A DNA stretch of 64,000 nt from Sulfurovaceae bacterium (GCA_028715055.1 JAQTLE010000003.1:186001-250000); one strand, 5' to 3'; shown: positions 1 through 8,781, counted from the first letter of the stretch. Numbers and translations: made by a program. The notes: generated by a model not told the origin, from the sequence alone.

Positions 1-72
1 GGTAAAGGTGTAAAATACACAGATGAAGTGATCATCAGAAAAGCTGGTAAATCATCCGGCAAGAAAAAGTAA
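1..72 (+). CDS. rplF: 50S ribosomal protein L6, C-terminal end (partial)
   Basis: This is the last 23 codons of a gene that begins outside the window. It ends in the typical bacterial L6 tail: GKGVKY, then DEVIIRKAGK, then a lysine-rich end. The following gene is rplR, as in the spc operon, which supports the call. L6 binds 23S rRNA near the factor-binding site of the large subunit. Only the tail can be judged. Confidence 0.88.
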   Translation, partial: GKGVKYTDEVIIRKAGKSSGKKK

Positions 73-82
73 GGGGTTCTAG

Positions 83-439
83 ATGTTGAAAAGTATTCAA
101 AAAAGAAAAAATAGACTCTTAGCCCAAAGAAAAGCAAGAGTTAGAGGTAAAATTTCTGGTATAGAAGCTATGCCAAGACTAACTGTTTTTAAGTCTAACA
201 AACATTTTTATGCTCAAGCTATCAACGATACGCTTGGACATACTGTAGCTGCAGCTGACGGTAGAAAAATGGGGCTTAAAGCCAACAAAGAAGATGTCAA
301 ACAAATCGCTGCTGCAATGGCAGATGCATTAAAAAATGCAGGTATCGAAGCAGTAAAATTTGACAGAAATGGCTATCTCTATCACGGCGTAATTGCATCT
401 TTTGCTGATGCTCTTAGAGACGCTGGTATTAAGTTGTAA
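83..439 (+). CDS. rplR: 50S ribosomal protein L18
   Basis: A 118-residue L18, the usual bacterial length. It has a basic N-terminus for rRNA contact (KRKNRLLAQRKARVRGKI) and the conserved end ASFADALRDAGIKL. L18 brings 5S rRNA into the large subunit. An AAGGGG ribosome-binding site overlaps the rplF stop region, 10 bp upstream, so the two genes are co-transcribed in the spc operon. Nothing odd is seen. Confidence 0.97.
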   Translation: MLKSIQKRKNRLLAQRKARVRGKISGIEAMPRLTVFKSNKHFYAQAINDTLGHTVAAADGRKMGLKANKEDVKQIAAAMADALKNAGIEAVKFDRNGYLYHGVIASFADALRDAGIKL

Positions 440-448
440 GGATAAAAG

Positions 449-892
449 ATGGAAGCAATAAACAGAGAAAATTTTGAAGAAGCCATTGTAAATATCGGTC
501 GTGTTACAAAAGTTGTTAAGGGTGGTAGAAGATTTAGATTTACTGCTCTTGTAGTTGTAGGCGATAAAAACGGTACAGTAGGTTATGGTTTTGGTAAAGC
601 AAAAGAAGTTCCAGATGCTATCAAAAAAGCAGTAGATGATGCCTTTAAAAATCTTGTTAAGATTAATATCAAAGGTTCTACTATAGCTCATGATATTGAA
701 CATAAATTCAACGCAAGTCGTATATTACTAAGACCTGCTAGCGAAGGTACCGGTGTTATTGCCGGTGGTGCTGCACGTCCGGTTATCGAGCTTGCCGGTA
801 TCAAAGATATCCTTACTAAATCAATTGGTTCTAACAACCCAAATAACCTTGTGAGAGCAACTATCCAAGCTCTTTCAAGAATCAAATCATAA
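449..892 (+). CDS. rpsE: 30S ribosomal protein S5
   Basis: A 147-residue S5, slightly short but normal for the phylum. The N-terminal double-stranded-RNA-binding fold spans residues 10-75 ([19 protein letters not shown]), and the C-terminal domain includes [19 protein letters not shown]5 helps decoding accuracy and helicase activity at the mRNA entry channel. It starts 9 bp after rplR with an AAGGA site, inside the spc operon. Confidence 0.97.
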   Translation: MEAINRENFEEAIVNIGRVTKVVKGGRRFRFTALVVVGDKNGTVGYGFGKAKEVPDAIKKAVDDAFKNLVKINIKGSTIAHDIEHKFNASRILLRPASEGTGVIAGGAARPVIELAGIKDILTKSIGSNNPNNLVRATIQALSRIKS

Positions 893-901
893 GGAGAGAC
901 G

Positions 902-1300
902 ATGTCGTTGCATAATTTACAACCAGCAGTTGGCTCAACTAGAGACAACAAACGAATCGGTCGCGGTCAAGGTTCAGGAACAGGTAAAACTTCTGGAAAA
1001 GGTCATAAAGGTCAAAAAGCCAGAAAAGGTTACAACGAAAAAAGAGGTTTCGAAGGTGGTCAACAACCACTTTACAAAAGACTTCCTAAAGTTGGTTTTA
1101 CTTCAAGAGTAGAGAAGCCATATGTAATTAATGTAGAAAAAGTAACTACAATTGCAGAACTTGCAGAAATTACAATGGAAAGTATCAAGGGTGTGTATAG
1201 ATTGCAAAAGCATGTCACTAAAGTTAAACTTATCGGCGCTAGCGCTAAAACCCTTGCTTCTAAAATAAAAGATGAAGCTGTAACTACAAGCGGAAAATAA
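902..1300 (+). CDS. rplO: 50S ribosomal protein L15
   Basis: A 132-residue L15. The N-terminal third is the expected glycine- and lysine-rich extension ([20 protein letters not shown]) that threads into 23S rRNA, followed by the [15 protein letters not shown] motif. A GGAGAG site sits just upstream, and the next gene secY begins 1 bp after its stop. rpmD (L30), which in many bacteria lies between rpsE and rplO, is absent here. Confidence 0.96.
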   Translation: MSLHNLQPAVGSTRDNKRIGRGQGSGTGKTSGKGHKGQKARKGYNEKRGFEGGQQPLYKRLPKVGFTSRVEKPYVINVEKVTTIAELAEITMESIKGVYRLQKHVTKVKLIGASAKTLASKIKDEAVTTSGK

Positions 1301-1301
1301 T

Positions 1302-2564
1302 ATGGAAAATCCTTTAGTCAAGAAAATTTTGATTACTTTAGGATTTCTGTTGGTCTACAGGGTGTTGGCATATATTCCAACACCAGGTGTCGATTTCGCA
1401 GTTATCAAAGAGTTCTTTGATACAAACACTAACAATGCCCTAGGTCTTGCTAATATGTTTAGTGGTAATGCAATCAAAAGACTTAGTATAATCTCATTGG
1501 GTATAATGCCTTATATCACAGCTTCAATCGTAATGGAACTACTCGCTGCAACATTTCCTGCACTCGGTCAAATGAAAAAAGAACGAGACGGTATGCAAAA
1601 ATATATGCAGATTATTCGATATTTCACTATATTTATTACAGTTGTTCAAGCGATCGGTGTATCGATGGGATTACAAAGTATGACAGGACGTCATGGAGAA
1701 AGCGCAATTATTATTGATCATACGACTTTTACCGTTATAGCAGTATTTTCTATGTTAACAGGAACTATGCTTTTAATGTGGATCGGCGAGCAGATCACAC
1801 AAAAAGGTATCGGCAACGGTATTTCATTGATTATTTTTGCAGGTATAGTATCTGGTATCCCATCAGCGATTTCAAATACAGTAAAAGCAGTAAATGCCGG
1901 CGAAATGAACTTCTTGGCAGTATTGGTGATATTGGCTATCATGTTTATTACAATTATTGCTATTATATATGTGGAATTAGGAGAAAGACGTGTTCCGATC
2001 TCTTATTCGCGTAAAACAATAGTTCAAAACCAACATAGAAGAGTTATGAACTATATACCAGTTAAAGTTAATCTTTCAGGTGTAATTCCACCAATTTTTG
2101 CAAGTGCAGTTATGATGTTTCCTCTTACAATGTTGCAAGCCAGTAAAAATCAATGGGCTATGAAAGTTACAGATTTTTTAACTCCGGGAGGAGTGGTTTT
2201 TAATACGGCAACATTTTTGATGATCATTTTCTTTGCATTCTTTTATGCATCGATCGCTTTTAATGCAAAAGATATATCTGATAATCTAAAAAGACAAGGC
2301 GGCTTTATTCCAGGTGTTAGACCAGGCGAGCATACAAAAGAATTTCTGAATGAAGTGGCTAGCAGATTGACTGGATTTGGTTCAGTTTACCTAGCTATTA
2401 TTTCGACAATTCCATTCATATTTGTCAATCTTTTGGGTGCAAGTTTTTATTTTGGCGGAACTGCGATTTTGATCGTTATTCAAGTTGCTATGGATATGAT
2501 GCGTAAAATAGAAGCCCAACGAACCATGAACCAATACAATATTTTGGGACATGTAGGTCTATAA
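1302..2564 (+). CDS. secY: Protein translocase subunit SecY
   Basis: A 420-residue SecY, the channel-forming subunit of the SecYEG translocon in the inner membrane. Ten hydrophobic segments can be picked out. Family landmarks include the start ILITLGFLLVYRVLAYIPTPG, the segment with QMKKERDGMQKY, the cytoplasmic loop YVELGERRVPISY used in ribosome and SecA contact, and GFIPGVRPGEHT. It ends one base into the start codon of map (TAATG), so translation is probably coupled. Confidence 0.98.
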   Translation: MENPLVKKILITLGFLLVYRVLAYIPTPGVDFAVIKEFFDTNTNNALGLANMFSGNAIKRLSIISLGIMPYITASIVMELLAATFPALGQMKKERDGMQKYMQIIRYFTIFITVVQAIGVSMGLQSMTGRHGESAIIIDHTTFTVIAVFSMLTGTMLLMWIGEQITQKGIGNGISLIIFAGIVSGIPSAISNTVKAVNAGEMNFLAVLVILAIMFITIIAIIYVELGERRVPISYSRKTIVQNQHRRVMNYIPVKVNLSGVIPPIFASAVMMFPLTMLQASKNQWAMKVTDFLTPGGVVFNTATFLMIIFFAFFYASIAFNAKDISDNLKRQGGFIPGVRPGEHTKEFLNEVASRLTGFGSVYLAIISTIPFIFVNLLGASFYFGGTAILIVIQVAMDMMRKIEAQRTMNQYNILGHVGL

Positions 2565-3331
2565 TGGCTATCCCTATTCGTAAACCTAACGAAATTGCCA
2601 AGCTCTCACGGGCTGGCGAGATTGTCGGAAATACATTACAATATCTTCAAAATAATATAAAAGCCGGTATGACACTCCAAGAGATCGATGCTATGGGCGA
2701 AGAGTTCATTAGATCATCGGGCGGCATACCATCTTTTAAAGGCTTATATGGATTTCCTTCATCTGTTTGTACATCTCTTAATGAAGTTGTAATACATGGA
2801 ATTCCTTCGGCTCAAATCATAAAAGAAGGTGACATATTAGGACTTGATATAGGTGTCAAGTATGATGGATATTACGGAGACGCAGCCATTACTATGCCAA
2901 TCGGCAATATAAGTAAAGAGGATGAGGCTTTAATAGCTTGTTCTAAAGATGCTTTATATCATGCTATCGGACAGATCAAGGAAGGTATGCGTTTTAAAGA
3001 GTTGTCCTATATTTTGGAACAATTTATTCTTTCAAAAGGTTTTTTGCCTCTTAGGGATTATTGCGGCCATGGCATAGGCGCTAAACCACATGATGAGCCT
3101 AATATTCCAAATTATGTTGATGGCAAACCAAATCAAGGCCCAAAGATACGCAATGGCATGGTTTTTTGCATAGAGCCTATGGTATGTCAAAAGAGCGGAT
3201 CGCCTTTACATCTAGCGGATGATTGGTCGGTAGTTAGCGAGGATGGCCTAAGAACGAGTCATTATGAGCATCAAGTCGCAGTAATTGATGGAAGAGCAGT
3301 CATATTAACTAATCCATCAAATAGTCAGTGA
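2564..3331 (+). CDS. map: Type I methionine aminopeptidase
   Basis: A 255-residue cytosolic enzyme that removes the initiator methionine. The pita-bread fold carries all metal ligands: the two aspartates in DIGVKYDGYYGDAA, the histidine in CGHGIGAKPHDEPN, glutamate in CIEPMV, and glutamate in SHYEHQVAV. There is no zinc-finger N-terminal extension, so it is the short bacterial class. It overlaps the secY stop by one base and precedes infA, the common secY-map-infA arrangement. Confidence 0.97.
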   Translation: MAIPIRKPNEIAKLSRAGEIVGNTLQYLQNNIKAGMTLQEIDAMGEEFIRSSGGIPSFKGLYGFPSSVCTSLNEVVIHGIPSAQIIKEGDILGLDIGVKYDGYYGDAAITMPIGNISKEDEALIACSKDALYHAIGQIKEGMRFKELSYILEQFILSKGFLPLRDYCGHGIGAKPHDEPNIPNYVDGKPNQGPKIRNGMVFCIEPMVCQKSGSPLHLADDWSVVSEDGLRTSHYEHQVAVIDGRAVILTNPSNSQ

Positions 3332-3392
3332 GCCAAGTATTCAACTTGGACTTTGCTGAAGCTGTATTAAAATAATGTGAAAGGGAAAATTG

Positions 3393-3611
3393 ATGGCAAA
3401 AGATGATGTCATAGAAATTGACGGTAAAGTTGTAGAAGCATTGCCTAATGCGACTTTTAGAGTAGAACTTGATAATGGACATATTATTTTATGTCACATA
3501 GCTGGCAAGATGCGTATGCACTATATCAAAATATTACCAGGGGATAAAGTAAAAATTGAACTTACTCCATATAGCTTGGACAAAGGGCGTATCACTTTTA
3601 GATATAAGTAA
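3393..3611 (+). CDS. infA: Translation initiation factor IF-1
   Basis: A 72-residue OB-fold protein beginning [20 protein letters not shown]. It has the conserved core [18 protein letters not shown] and [20 protein letters not shown]-1 occupies the ribosomal A site during initiation. A TTG immediately before the ATG could add one residue, but the ATG at 3393 has the AAGGG site at the right distance. The gene closes the secY-map-infA string; a promoter follows it. Confidence 0.97.
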   Translation: MAKDDVIEIDGKVVEALPNATFRVELDNGHIILCHIAGKMRMHYIKILPGDKVKIELTPYSLDKGRITFRYK

Positions 3612-3630
3612 TCTTTAATCTAAATTGCGG

Positions 3631-3793
3631 TATAATAATTGCCCTTTGACATTAATAAGGAAAAAGGAACTGCGAGAAGAGCCTTTGCATAATAGCACTG
3701 ATTATCCAAGGGCTGGTTTGCTTATTATCTTAATATGATAATTGCTCAGCAATCCACGCAACAAAAAGTGCAAAACTATCACAGGAGTAACCC
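3631..3793 (+). promoter_or_regulatory. Promoter and ~150-nt leader of the alpha operon
   Basis: A TATAAT box at 3631-3636, preceded by TTGCGG, lies just after infA. Transcription would start near 3643, giving about 150 untranslated bases before rpmJ. The leader contains a 6-bp hairpin (ATTATC at 3724-3729 with GATAAT at 3737-3742) and further weak pairings around AGAGCC and GGGCTGG. No ORF fills it. In other bacteria S4 represses this operon through its leader; that this leader does the same is inference. Confidence 0.5.
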
Positions 3794-3907
3794 ATGAAGG
3801 TTAGGGCGTCGGTAAAAAAGATGTGCGATGATTGTAAAATCATTAAACGTAACGGCATAGTACGCGTGATTTGTAAAAATCCAAAACATAAACAAAGACA
3901 AGGATAA
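3794..3907 (+). CDS. rpmJ: 50S ribosomal protein L36
   Basis: A 37-residue protein, [20 protein letters not shown] and onward. It carries the zinc-ribbon ligands C11, C14, C27 and H32, so it is the zinc-binding (C+) form of L36. An AGGAG site lies at 3783-3787. The stop is 2 bp before the rpsM start, the usual rpmJ-rpsM junction. Confidence 0.97.
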   Translation: MKVRASVKKMCDDCKIIKRNGIVRVICKNPKHKQRQG

Positions 3908-3909
3908 TT

Positions 3910-4272
3910 ATGGCTCGTATTGCAGGTGTTGATTTGCCTCAAAAAAAGAGAATGGAATATGCTTTGACATATATATTTGGTATAGGTCTTCATACTTCAC
4001 GCAAAATTCTTGATGCAACAGGTGTTGATTATAATAAAAGAGTTCATGAACTAAGCGATGCAGAAGCAGCGTTAATTCGTAATGAGATCCAAGACAATTA
4101 TACAGTTGAAGGTGATCTACGTAAAAAAGTTATGATGGATATCAAAACTTTGATGGACTTAGGCAGCTATAGAGGACTTAGACACAGAAAAGGACTTCCT
4201 GTTCGTGGACAAAAAACAAAAACCAATGCAAGAACACGCAAAGGTAAAAGAAAAACCGTTGGTTCGGCGTGA
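3910..4272 (+). CDS. rpsM: 30S ribosomal protein S13
   Basis: A 120-residue S13 located at the head of the small subunit, where it contacts the P-site tRNA and forms bridges to the 50S. Signature parts are [14 protein letters not shown] at the start, the central [18 protein letters not shown] and the basic tail [13 protein letters not shown]. It follows rpmJ by 2 bp and is followed by rpsK. Confidence 0.98.
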   Translation: MARIAGVDLPQKKRMEYALTYIFGIGLHTSRKILDATGVDYNKRVHELSDAEAALIRNEIQDNYTVEGDLRKKVMMDIKTLMDLGSYRGLRHRKGLPVRGQKTKTNARTRKGKRKTVGSA

Positions 4273-4288
4273 TAAGGAGTAGGGTAGT

Positions 4289-4663
4289 ATGGCTAAGAAA
4301 AAAGTAAAAAAAAGTATAGCTAAAGGTGTAGTTTACGTAGCTGCAACTTTTAACAATACAGTTATCACAGTAACAGACGAAATGGGAAATGTTATTTCTT
4401 GGAGCAGTGCAGGTGCATTAGGTTTTAAAGGTAGTAAAAAATCTACTCCCTTTGCAGCACAACAAGCTGTCGAAGATGCATTGAATAAAGCAAAAGAAAA
4501 CGGCGTTAAAGAGGTAGGAATTAAAGTTCAAGGTCCTGGAGCTGGTAGAGATACTGCTGTCAAGTCTATCGGAGCAACCGAAGGTATTCGTGTTACTTAC
4601 CTTAAAGACATTACCCCGTTACCACACAACGGATGCAGACCTCCGAAAAAGAGAAGAGTATAA
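4289..4663 (+). CDS. rpsK: 30S ribosomal protein S11
   Basis: A 124-residue S11 of the platform, near the Shine-Dalgarno helix. Landmarks are [39 protein letters not shown] and the end [12 protein letters not shown]. An AAGGAG site precedes it. An 89-bp gap with small hairpins separates it from rpsD. Confidence 0.98.
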   Translation: MAKKKVKKSIAKGVVYVAATFNNTVITVTDEMGNVISWSSAGALGFKGSKKSTPFAAQQAVEDALNKAKENGVKEVGIKVQGPGAGRDTAVKSIGATEGIRVTYLKDITPLPHNGCRPPKKRRV

Positions 4664-4752
4664 TCACAGATTTTTATCTGTAGTGTGACTAATATTAATG
4701 AGTGCATTGATTATTCAATGCTTAGATTTTATAAAGATATATAAAAGGGTTT
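4664..4752 (+). promoter_or_regulatory. Structured spacer upstream of rpsD
   Basis: This 89-bp gap is long for the operon. It holds two inverted repeats: ACAGA at 4666-4670 with TCTGT at 4677-4681, and GCATTGA at 4704-4710 with TCAATGC at 4715-4721 around a TTAT loop. No strong U-run follows, so they look more like leader or processing structures than terminators. A role in controlling S4 synthesis is a guess. Confidence 0.35.
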
Positions 4753-4755
4753 ATG

Positions 4756-5382
4756 ATGGCAAGATATAGAGGTCCAGTTGAAAAACTTGAGAGACGACTT
4801 GGCGTTGACCTTGGACTTAAGGGTGAAAGAAGACTAGCTGGCAAAAGCGCGTTAGAAAAAAGACCTTATGCACCGGGACAACACGGACAAAGAAGAACGA
4901 AGATAAGCGAATACGGTTTGCAACTTCGTGAAAAACAAAAAGCTAAATTTATGTATGGCGTAAGCGAAAAACAATTTCGTGCATTATTTGCAGAAGCCAA
5001 CAGAAGAGAAGGCAATACAGGTAACTTACTTATTCAATTGTTAGAGCAAAGACTAGATAATGTAGTTTATCGAATGGGTTTTGCTACTACAAGAGCATTT
5101 GCTAGACAACTTGTAAACCATGGTCACGTATTGATCGATGGAAAAAGAGTTGATATTCCTTCTTGTAATGTTAGAGCAGGACAAAAAGTAGAAATCAGAG
5201 AAAAAAGCAAAGCTAATCCACAGATCGTTAGAGCTATGGAGCTTACCAATCAAACAGGTATGGTTGAATGGGTAAACGTGGATAAAGATAAGCTTTTTGG
5301 TATATTTTCTAGAATTCCTGAAAGAGAAGAGATTTCCATCCCAGTTGAAGAGCGTCTAATAGTTGAGCTTTATTCTAAATAA
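4756..5382 (+). CDS. rpsD: 30S ribosomal protein S4
   Basis: A 208-residue S4, a primary 16S rRNA binder and, in many bacteria, the translational repressor of this operon. It begins [16 protein letters not shown] and has the S4 RNA-binding domain around residues 97-160 ([20 protein letters not shown]). The N-terminus lacks zinc-binding cysteines, so it is the C-minus form. Two ATGs are adjacent; the second (4756) is chosen because the AAAAGGG site is 6 bp away and the family starts MARY. Confidence 0.97.
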   Translation: MARYRGPVEKLERRLGVDLGLKGERRLAGKSALEKRPYAPGQHGQRRTKISEYGLQLREKQKAKFMYGVSEKQFRALFAEANRREGNTGNLLIQLLEQRLDNVVYRMGFATTRAFARQLVNHGHVLIDGKRVDIPSCNVRAGQKVEIREKSKANPQIVRAMELTNQTGMVEWVNVDKDKLFGIFSRIPEREEISIPVEERLIVELYSK

Positions 5383-5403
5383 TCGTATTAAAGGGGCTAA
5401 CCA

Positions 5404-6408
5404 ATGAGAAAAATTAAAGTCGCACCGTTTATGCCTACAGAAGTAGAAGTAAACGAATTGGGCACTAACAGAGCAGAGATAATAGCGTATCCTTTTGAAA
5501 ATGGCTATGCTGTAACCCTAGCTCATCCACTTAGAAGACTTGTTTTAGGAAGTTCTATTGGATATGCACCAATATCAGTTAAGATTAAAAATGTTGCACA
5601 TGAATTTGACAACATTAGAGGCATGCATGAAGATGTAGCCGTATTTATTATTAATCTTAAAAATATACGCTTCAAAATTAAAGAAGAAGAAAGAGATAGT
5701 GTAGAACTTAACTATACTTTTACAGGTCACAAAGAAGTTAAAGCTAGCGATCTTGCCAATGATTTGGTAGAGATCATAGACGGCAGCCTTCCGCTTGCTA
5801 CACTTAACGAAGATGCAGAGCTTAGTTTTAGTTTGACTGTAGCAAAAGGTATCGGTTATGTAGCTAGCGAAGATCTTAAAGACCATGTAGATAATAGTGC
5901 AATCGCATTGGATGCATTTTTTACTCCTGTTAGAAAAGTCAATTATAGAATTGAAAATATGCTTGTCGAAGATAGTCCTAACTATGAAAAGATTATTTTT
6001 GACATCACGACTGACGGTCAAATTAGTCCAGTTGATGCATTTACGAATGCTTTGGAAACTATGAATAAACAACTTTCAATCTTTAATGGTGTCTTGAATG
6101 TAGATATTAATTCTTCTTTTACTAAAAAAAGCGGAGATGATAGTCAACTTAAACCATTCTTGAAAAGTGTTGACAATCTTGGCCTTAGTGCAAGATCATT
6201 CAATTCACTTGACAGAGAAGGTATTAAGTTTTTAGGTGAATTGGTATTGATGAGCGATATTGAGCTTAAAAATATCAAAAATCTTGGTAAAAAATCTCTT
6301 GACGAGATCACTGATTGTCTAGTAGAGCATGGCTTTGGAGCTGATTATACCCTTAGCGATTCACTAAGAGAATCATTAACAAAAAAAATAAAACAATTAA
6401 AAGGATAA
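5404..6408 (+). CDS. rpoA: DNA-directed RNA polymerase alpha subunit
   Basis: A 334-residue alpha subunit. The N-terminal dimerisation and assembly domain spans about residues 1-230 (NGYAVTLAHPLRRLVLGSS). After a linker, the C-terminal domain at about 250-320 (LGLSARSFNSLDREGIKFLG and NIKNLGKKSLDEI) contacts UP elements and activators. AAAGGGG 7 bp before the ATG fixes the start. The position between rpsD and rplQ is standard. Confidence 0.98.
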   Translation: MRKIKVAPFMPTEVEVNELGTNRAEIIAYPFENGYAVTLAHPLRRLVLGSSIGYAPISVKIKNVAHEFDNIRGMHEDVAVFIINLKNIRFKIKEEERDSVELNYTFTGHKEVKASDLANDLVEIIDGSLPLATLNEDAELSFSLTVAKGIGYVASEDLKDHVDNSAIALDAFFTPVRKVNYRIENMLVEDSPNYEKIIFDITTDGQISPVDAFTNALETMNKQLSIFNGVLNVDINSSFTKKSGDDSQLKPFLKSVDNLGLSARSFNSLDREGIKFLGELVLMSDIELKNIKNLGKKSLDEITDCLVEHGFGADYTLSDSLRESLTKKIKQLKG

Positions 6409-6411
6409 GGC

Positions 6412-6762
6412 ATGAGACATAGACATGGTTATAGAAAACTCGGTCGTACTTCTTCTCATAGAGCTGCTTTGCTAAAAAACCTTTCTATAGCTCTTACTAA
6501 AGAGGGTAGAATTGAGACTACTTTGCCTAAAGCAAAAGAGCTTAGAAGTTATTATGAAAAATTGATCACAAAAGCAAGTACAGGTGATTTGAATTCACAT
6601 AGAGCAATTTTTGCTATGCTTCAAGACAAAGAGTGTACAAATAAACTTGTAACAGTAATAGCTCCTGAGTATAAAGATAGAAATGGCGGTTACACAAGAA
6701 TCATCAAAACTCGTCTTAGAAAAGGTGATGCTGCTCCTATGGCAATCATAGAGCTAGTATAA
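6412..6762 (+). CDS. rplQ: 50S ribosomal protein L17
   Basis: A 116-residue L17. It has the typical start [20 protein letters not shown] and the helix [27 protein letters not shown]17 lies around the polypeptide exit tunnel. It is the last gene of the alpha operon, 3 bp after rpoA, and a terminator hairpin follows. Confidence 0.98.
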   Translation: MRHRHGYRKLGRTSSHRAALLKNLSIALTKEGRIETTLPKAKELRSYYEKLITKASTGDLNSHRAIFAMLQDKECTNKLVTVIAPEYKDRNGGYTRIIKTRLRKGDAAPMAIIELV

Positions 6763-6768
6763 ATTTAT

Positions 6769-6793
6769 TGAGACCTTTTGGTCTCAGTTTTCT
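6769..6793 (+). terminator. Terminator after rplQ
   Basis: A 7-bp perfect stem, TGAGACC at 6769-6775 and GGTCTCA at 6780-6786 around a TTTT loop, is followed by GTTTTCT. It lies 6 bp after the rplQ stop and fits an intrinsic terminator of the ribosomal operon. Confidence 0.75.
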
Positions 6794-6912
6794 GCTTTAA
6801 AACATTTACTTATTTATCACATAAAATTCCTATATTAATTAACAATTCTTTAACATATTAGATATATAATCTTTATTAAGGTTATTATTAGTTGTGTTAT
6901 CAAAGGATTATC

Positions 6913-7062
6913 GTGCGAGCTGGTTGGTTATCGGCATTATTGCTATTAGGATCTATTGAGGCATTTGCATTATCTTCTCAAGAGATCGAAGCTATTCAGT
7001 TGCAGATAGCCAAAGATACACAGTCTGCCGTGTATGGAGTGATTAACAGGAGTAAAAAATGA
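6913..7062 (+). pseudogene. Truncated secreted-protein ORF (signal peptide only)
   Basis: A 49-codon GTG-started reading frame with an AAAGGA site 5 bp upstream and a TATAAT box at 6865-6870. The product begins with an arginine, a hydrophobic stretch (WLSALLLLGSIEAFA) and a plausible signal-peptidase site after AFA, then a short polar helix. It stops exactly where the transposase-like remnant begins, so it looks like the 5-prime end of a periplasmic-protein gene cut off by an insertion. It may still be expressed as a short exported peptide. The original function cannot be recognised. Confidence 0.45.
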
Positions 7063-7231
7063 GTTGTCATTGTCACCTGACCACTATAACCTGATGATAA
7101 ACAAGATAAACTACATTCATCAAAATCCAGTAAAACGCGGATATGTAGATGAAGCTGTGCATTGGCGGTATAGTAGTGCAAGAGACTATGAAGGAAAGAA
7201 AGGATTTGTTGATGTTGAGCGGTTTTGGTAA
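7061..7231 (+). pseudogene. C-terminal remnant of an IS200-like / REP-associated transposase (Y1 family)
   Basis: This 56-codon open frame encodes INYIHQNPVKRGYVDEA, then HWRYSSARDYEGKKG and a final VERFW stop. That is the recognisable C-terminal end of Y1-type transposases of the RAYT group (NYIHxNPVxxG, then YxxSSAxxY). The N-terminal HUH motif and catalytic tyrosine are absent, and there is no start codon with a ribosome-binding site, so it is a dead fragment. It overlaps the stop of the truncated secreted ORF by 2 bp and is followed within 7 bp by a perfect hairpin. Confidence 0.75.
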
Positions 7232-7237
7232 TTATAC

Positions 7238-7261
7238 ATTCCACCTCTCCCGAGGTGGAAT
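7238..7261. repeat. Perfect 10-bp inverted repeat next to the transposase remnant
   Basis: ATTCCACCTC at 7238-7247 and GAGGTGGAAT at 7252-7261 flank a TCCC loop. The hairpin is GC-richer than its surroundings and has no U-run on either side. Because it lies 7 bp after a RAYT-like remnant it may be a target or end hairpin of that element. A terminator role is less likely. The rest of the 6794-7373 gap shows nothing beyond AT-rich DNA. Confidence 0.55.
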
Positions 7262-7373
7262 GAGAGAAAACTAAATATCTAATAATATAAGCTAAATACA
7301 TTATTATCATTTATATAGCTTATTTTTATTTGGAATAATTTTTTTGTAAAATAGCACAAAAAATGGATATTTT

Positions 7374-7718
7374 ATGTTAGACAAAACGGAGATAAATTCA
7401 AACGAACTTATAGAATTGCTAGAAAAAAGAAAAAAAGCAGAAGCAGATTTTTTGCTTGTTGATGTAAGAGAAGATATGGAATATGTTAGGGGTTATATTG
7501 ATGGTGTTGACATGCTAAAACCAACTTCTGAATTTAATCAATGGGCAGGAGAACTGTTCAATACATACAAAGATAAAAAGATAATATTTACATGCAGATC
7601 TGGCAACAGAAGCGGGCAAGTAACAAGTGTTTTTAAATCAAATGGACACAATGGAGCAATTAACCACAATGGCGGTATTATCTCATATGGCGGAGCAATA
7701 GCAAGACCGCAAAAGTGA
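7374..7718 (+). CDS. Rhodanese-domain protein
   Basis: A 114-residue single-domain rhodanese. The active-site loop is CRSGNRS, with the persulfide-carrying cysteine at residue 74, and the upstream LLVDVREDMEYVRGYIDG is the family's first signature. There is no signal peptide, so it should act in the cytoplasm in sulfur transfer or sulfide handling. The loop continues into GQVTS, as in small GlpE/PspE-like enzymes. It stands alone between two intergenic gaps. Confidence 0.85.
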   Translation: MLDKTEINSNELIELLEKRKKAEADFLLVDVREDMEYVRGYIDGVDMLKPTSEFNQWAGELFNTYKDKKIIFTCRSGNRSGQVTSVFKSNGHNGAINHNGGIISYGGAIARPQK

Positions 7719-7837
7719 ACAATGTGAAAGTAGATAATTAATTTTCAATTCATTCCATATCTTATTAGACCTTTTGCGATCTTAGAGTTGTTTGATTCTC
7801 AAATGCAGAGGATATACTCGATATAAAATCATGACGC

Positions 7838-7900
7838 TTGACAATTTTTAAAATTTAGTATATAACCAAAACGGAAATAATCTAATGATTATGATATAAT
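7838..7900 (+). promoter_or_regulatory. Candidate promoters of the nifU-like/TPR/murE operon
   Basis: Two candidates lie in the 212-bp gap. One is a near-consensus sigma70 pair, TTGACA at 7838-7843 and TATAAC at 7861-7866 with 17 bp between. The other is a TATAAT at 7895-7900 inside ATGATATAATTCG, 30 bp before the ATG. Epsilonproteobacterial promoters usually rely on the -10 box, so both are plausible. Confidence 0.5.
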
Positions 7901-7930
7901 TCGACAAAAACTAAATTAAGGAAAAGAATA

Positions 7931-8209
7931 ATGATTCCTTTTACAGATGAAGAGCTAGAACCAGCCGTCATCAATGTGATAGAAAAGGTAAGACCTTCCA
8001 TCAAACTTGACGGTGGAGATATCAAACTAATAGGTATAAAAGACGGCAAAGTATTTGTGCAGCTTCAAGGCGCATGTGTAGGATGTGCTAGTAGTGGCAC
8101 AACGCTTAAATATGGAGTAGAAAGACAGATGAAGATTTTAATACATCCAGATATTAGCGTTGTAAATGTACCAATAGGCAGTGAAGAAAAATGGAGTGAG
8201 CTAGCGTGA
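7931..8209 (+). CDS. NifU-like iron-sulfur scaffold domain protein
   Basis: A 92-residue protein that is just the NifU C-terminal (Nfu) domain. It has VRPSIKLDGGDIKLIGI and the CVGC motif (CxxC) that binds a bridging [4Fe-4S] cluster in a dimer. It likely carries clusters to apo-proteins in the cytoplasm. It starts with ATG after TTAAGGAAAAG. The stop overlaps the next gene by 4 bp (GTGA), making an operon with the TPR protein and murE. Confidence 0.9.
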   Translation: MIPFTDEELEPAVINVIEKVRPSIKLDGGDIKLIGIKDGKVFVQLQGACVGCASSGTTLKYGVERQMKILIHPDISVVNVPIGSEEKWSELA

Positions 8210-8781
8210 GTATTAATCAAGCAAGATTATTAAAACAAGCAGAAGCCCTTTTTTTAAAAGGAGAATATAAAAGCGCCCTTCAAACATATGGTATTCTCTT
8301 GAAAGAATTTCCAAAACTTGATGAAGCAAGAATGGGCATATATCTTAGTGATTTGGGGATGGAGAGTGATGATGAGGCTCAAGCTCTTTTTGATTACTAT
8401 TATTCAATAAAAGATAAGCAAGAAGATGCCATAGGCATCATCAATGAAATCATAGAATCTCTTGATGCCTCTAAAAATACACTTCAAGAAATAATATCAA
8501 ATCATATGTCGTCTCAACTTGAGTTAGATGGCATATCATACAGTGATTTCAAAAGCTTGATAAATACTAGAGGAGACTTCAAAAAAACATTTGAAGACAT
8601 TATGTTTTCTACCAAGGTCGTAATTACAACTAAAGAAGAATTGGTTGATTTCATAAAAGAACTAAAAAATGGCGGATTTGATGAAATGGCTTTAAAATAC
8701 ATAGATGAATCAGCAAGTTTATTTGCAAATGATCAAGAAATCATGGAGCTTTACAAGTTGTTTGAAAAGGAAGTTAAATGA
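8206..8781 (+). CDS. TPR-like helical protein of unknown function
   Basis: A 191-residue soluble, helix-rich protein starting at GTG. Residues 5-40 resemble a tetratricopeptide unit (ALFLKGEYKSALQTYGILLK), and the C-terminal LIKELKNGGFDEMALKYID may be another degenerate one. No catalytic motif and no signal peptide are visible. It overlaps the nifU-like gene by 4 bp and murE by 4 bp (ATGA), so it is tightly coupled to both. The family function is not recognised. Confidence 0.7.
   Translation: MSINQARLLKQAEALFLKGEYKSALQTYGILLKEFPKLDEARMGIYLSDLGMESDDEAQALFDYYYSIKDKQEDAIGIINEIIESLDASKNTLQEIISNHMSSQLELDGISYSDFKSLINTRGDFKKTFEDIMFSTKVVITTKEELVDFIKELKNGGFDEMALKYIDESASLFANDQEIMELYKLFEKEVK

Noticed and set aside
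1-6762. Anything novel in the ribosomal protein block.
   Set aside because: Gene order and proteins are ordinary apart from the absence of rpmD, which is common in this phylum.
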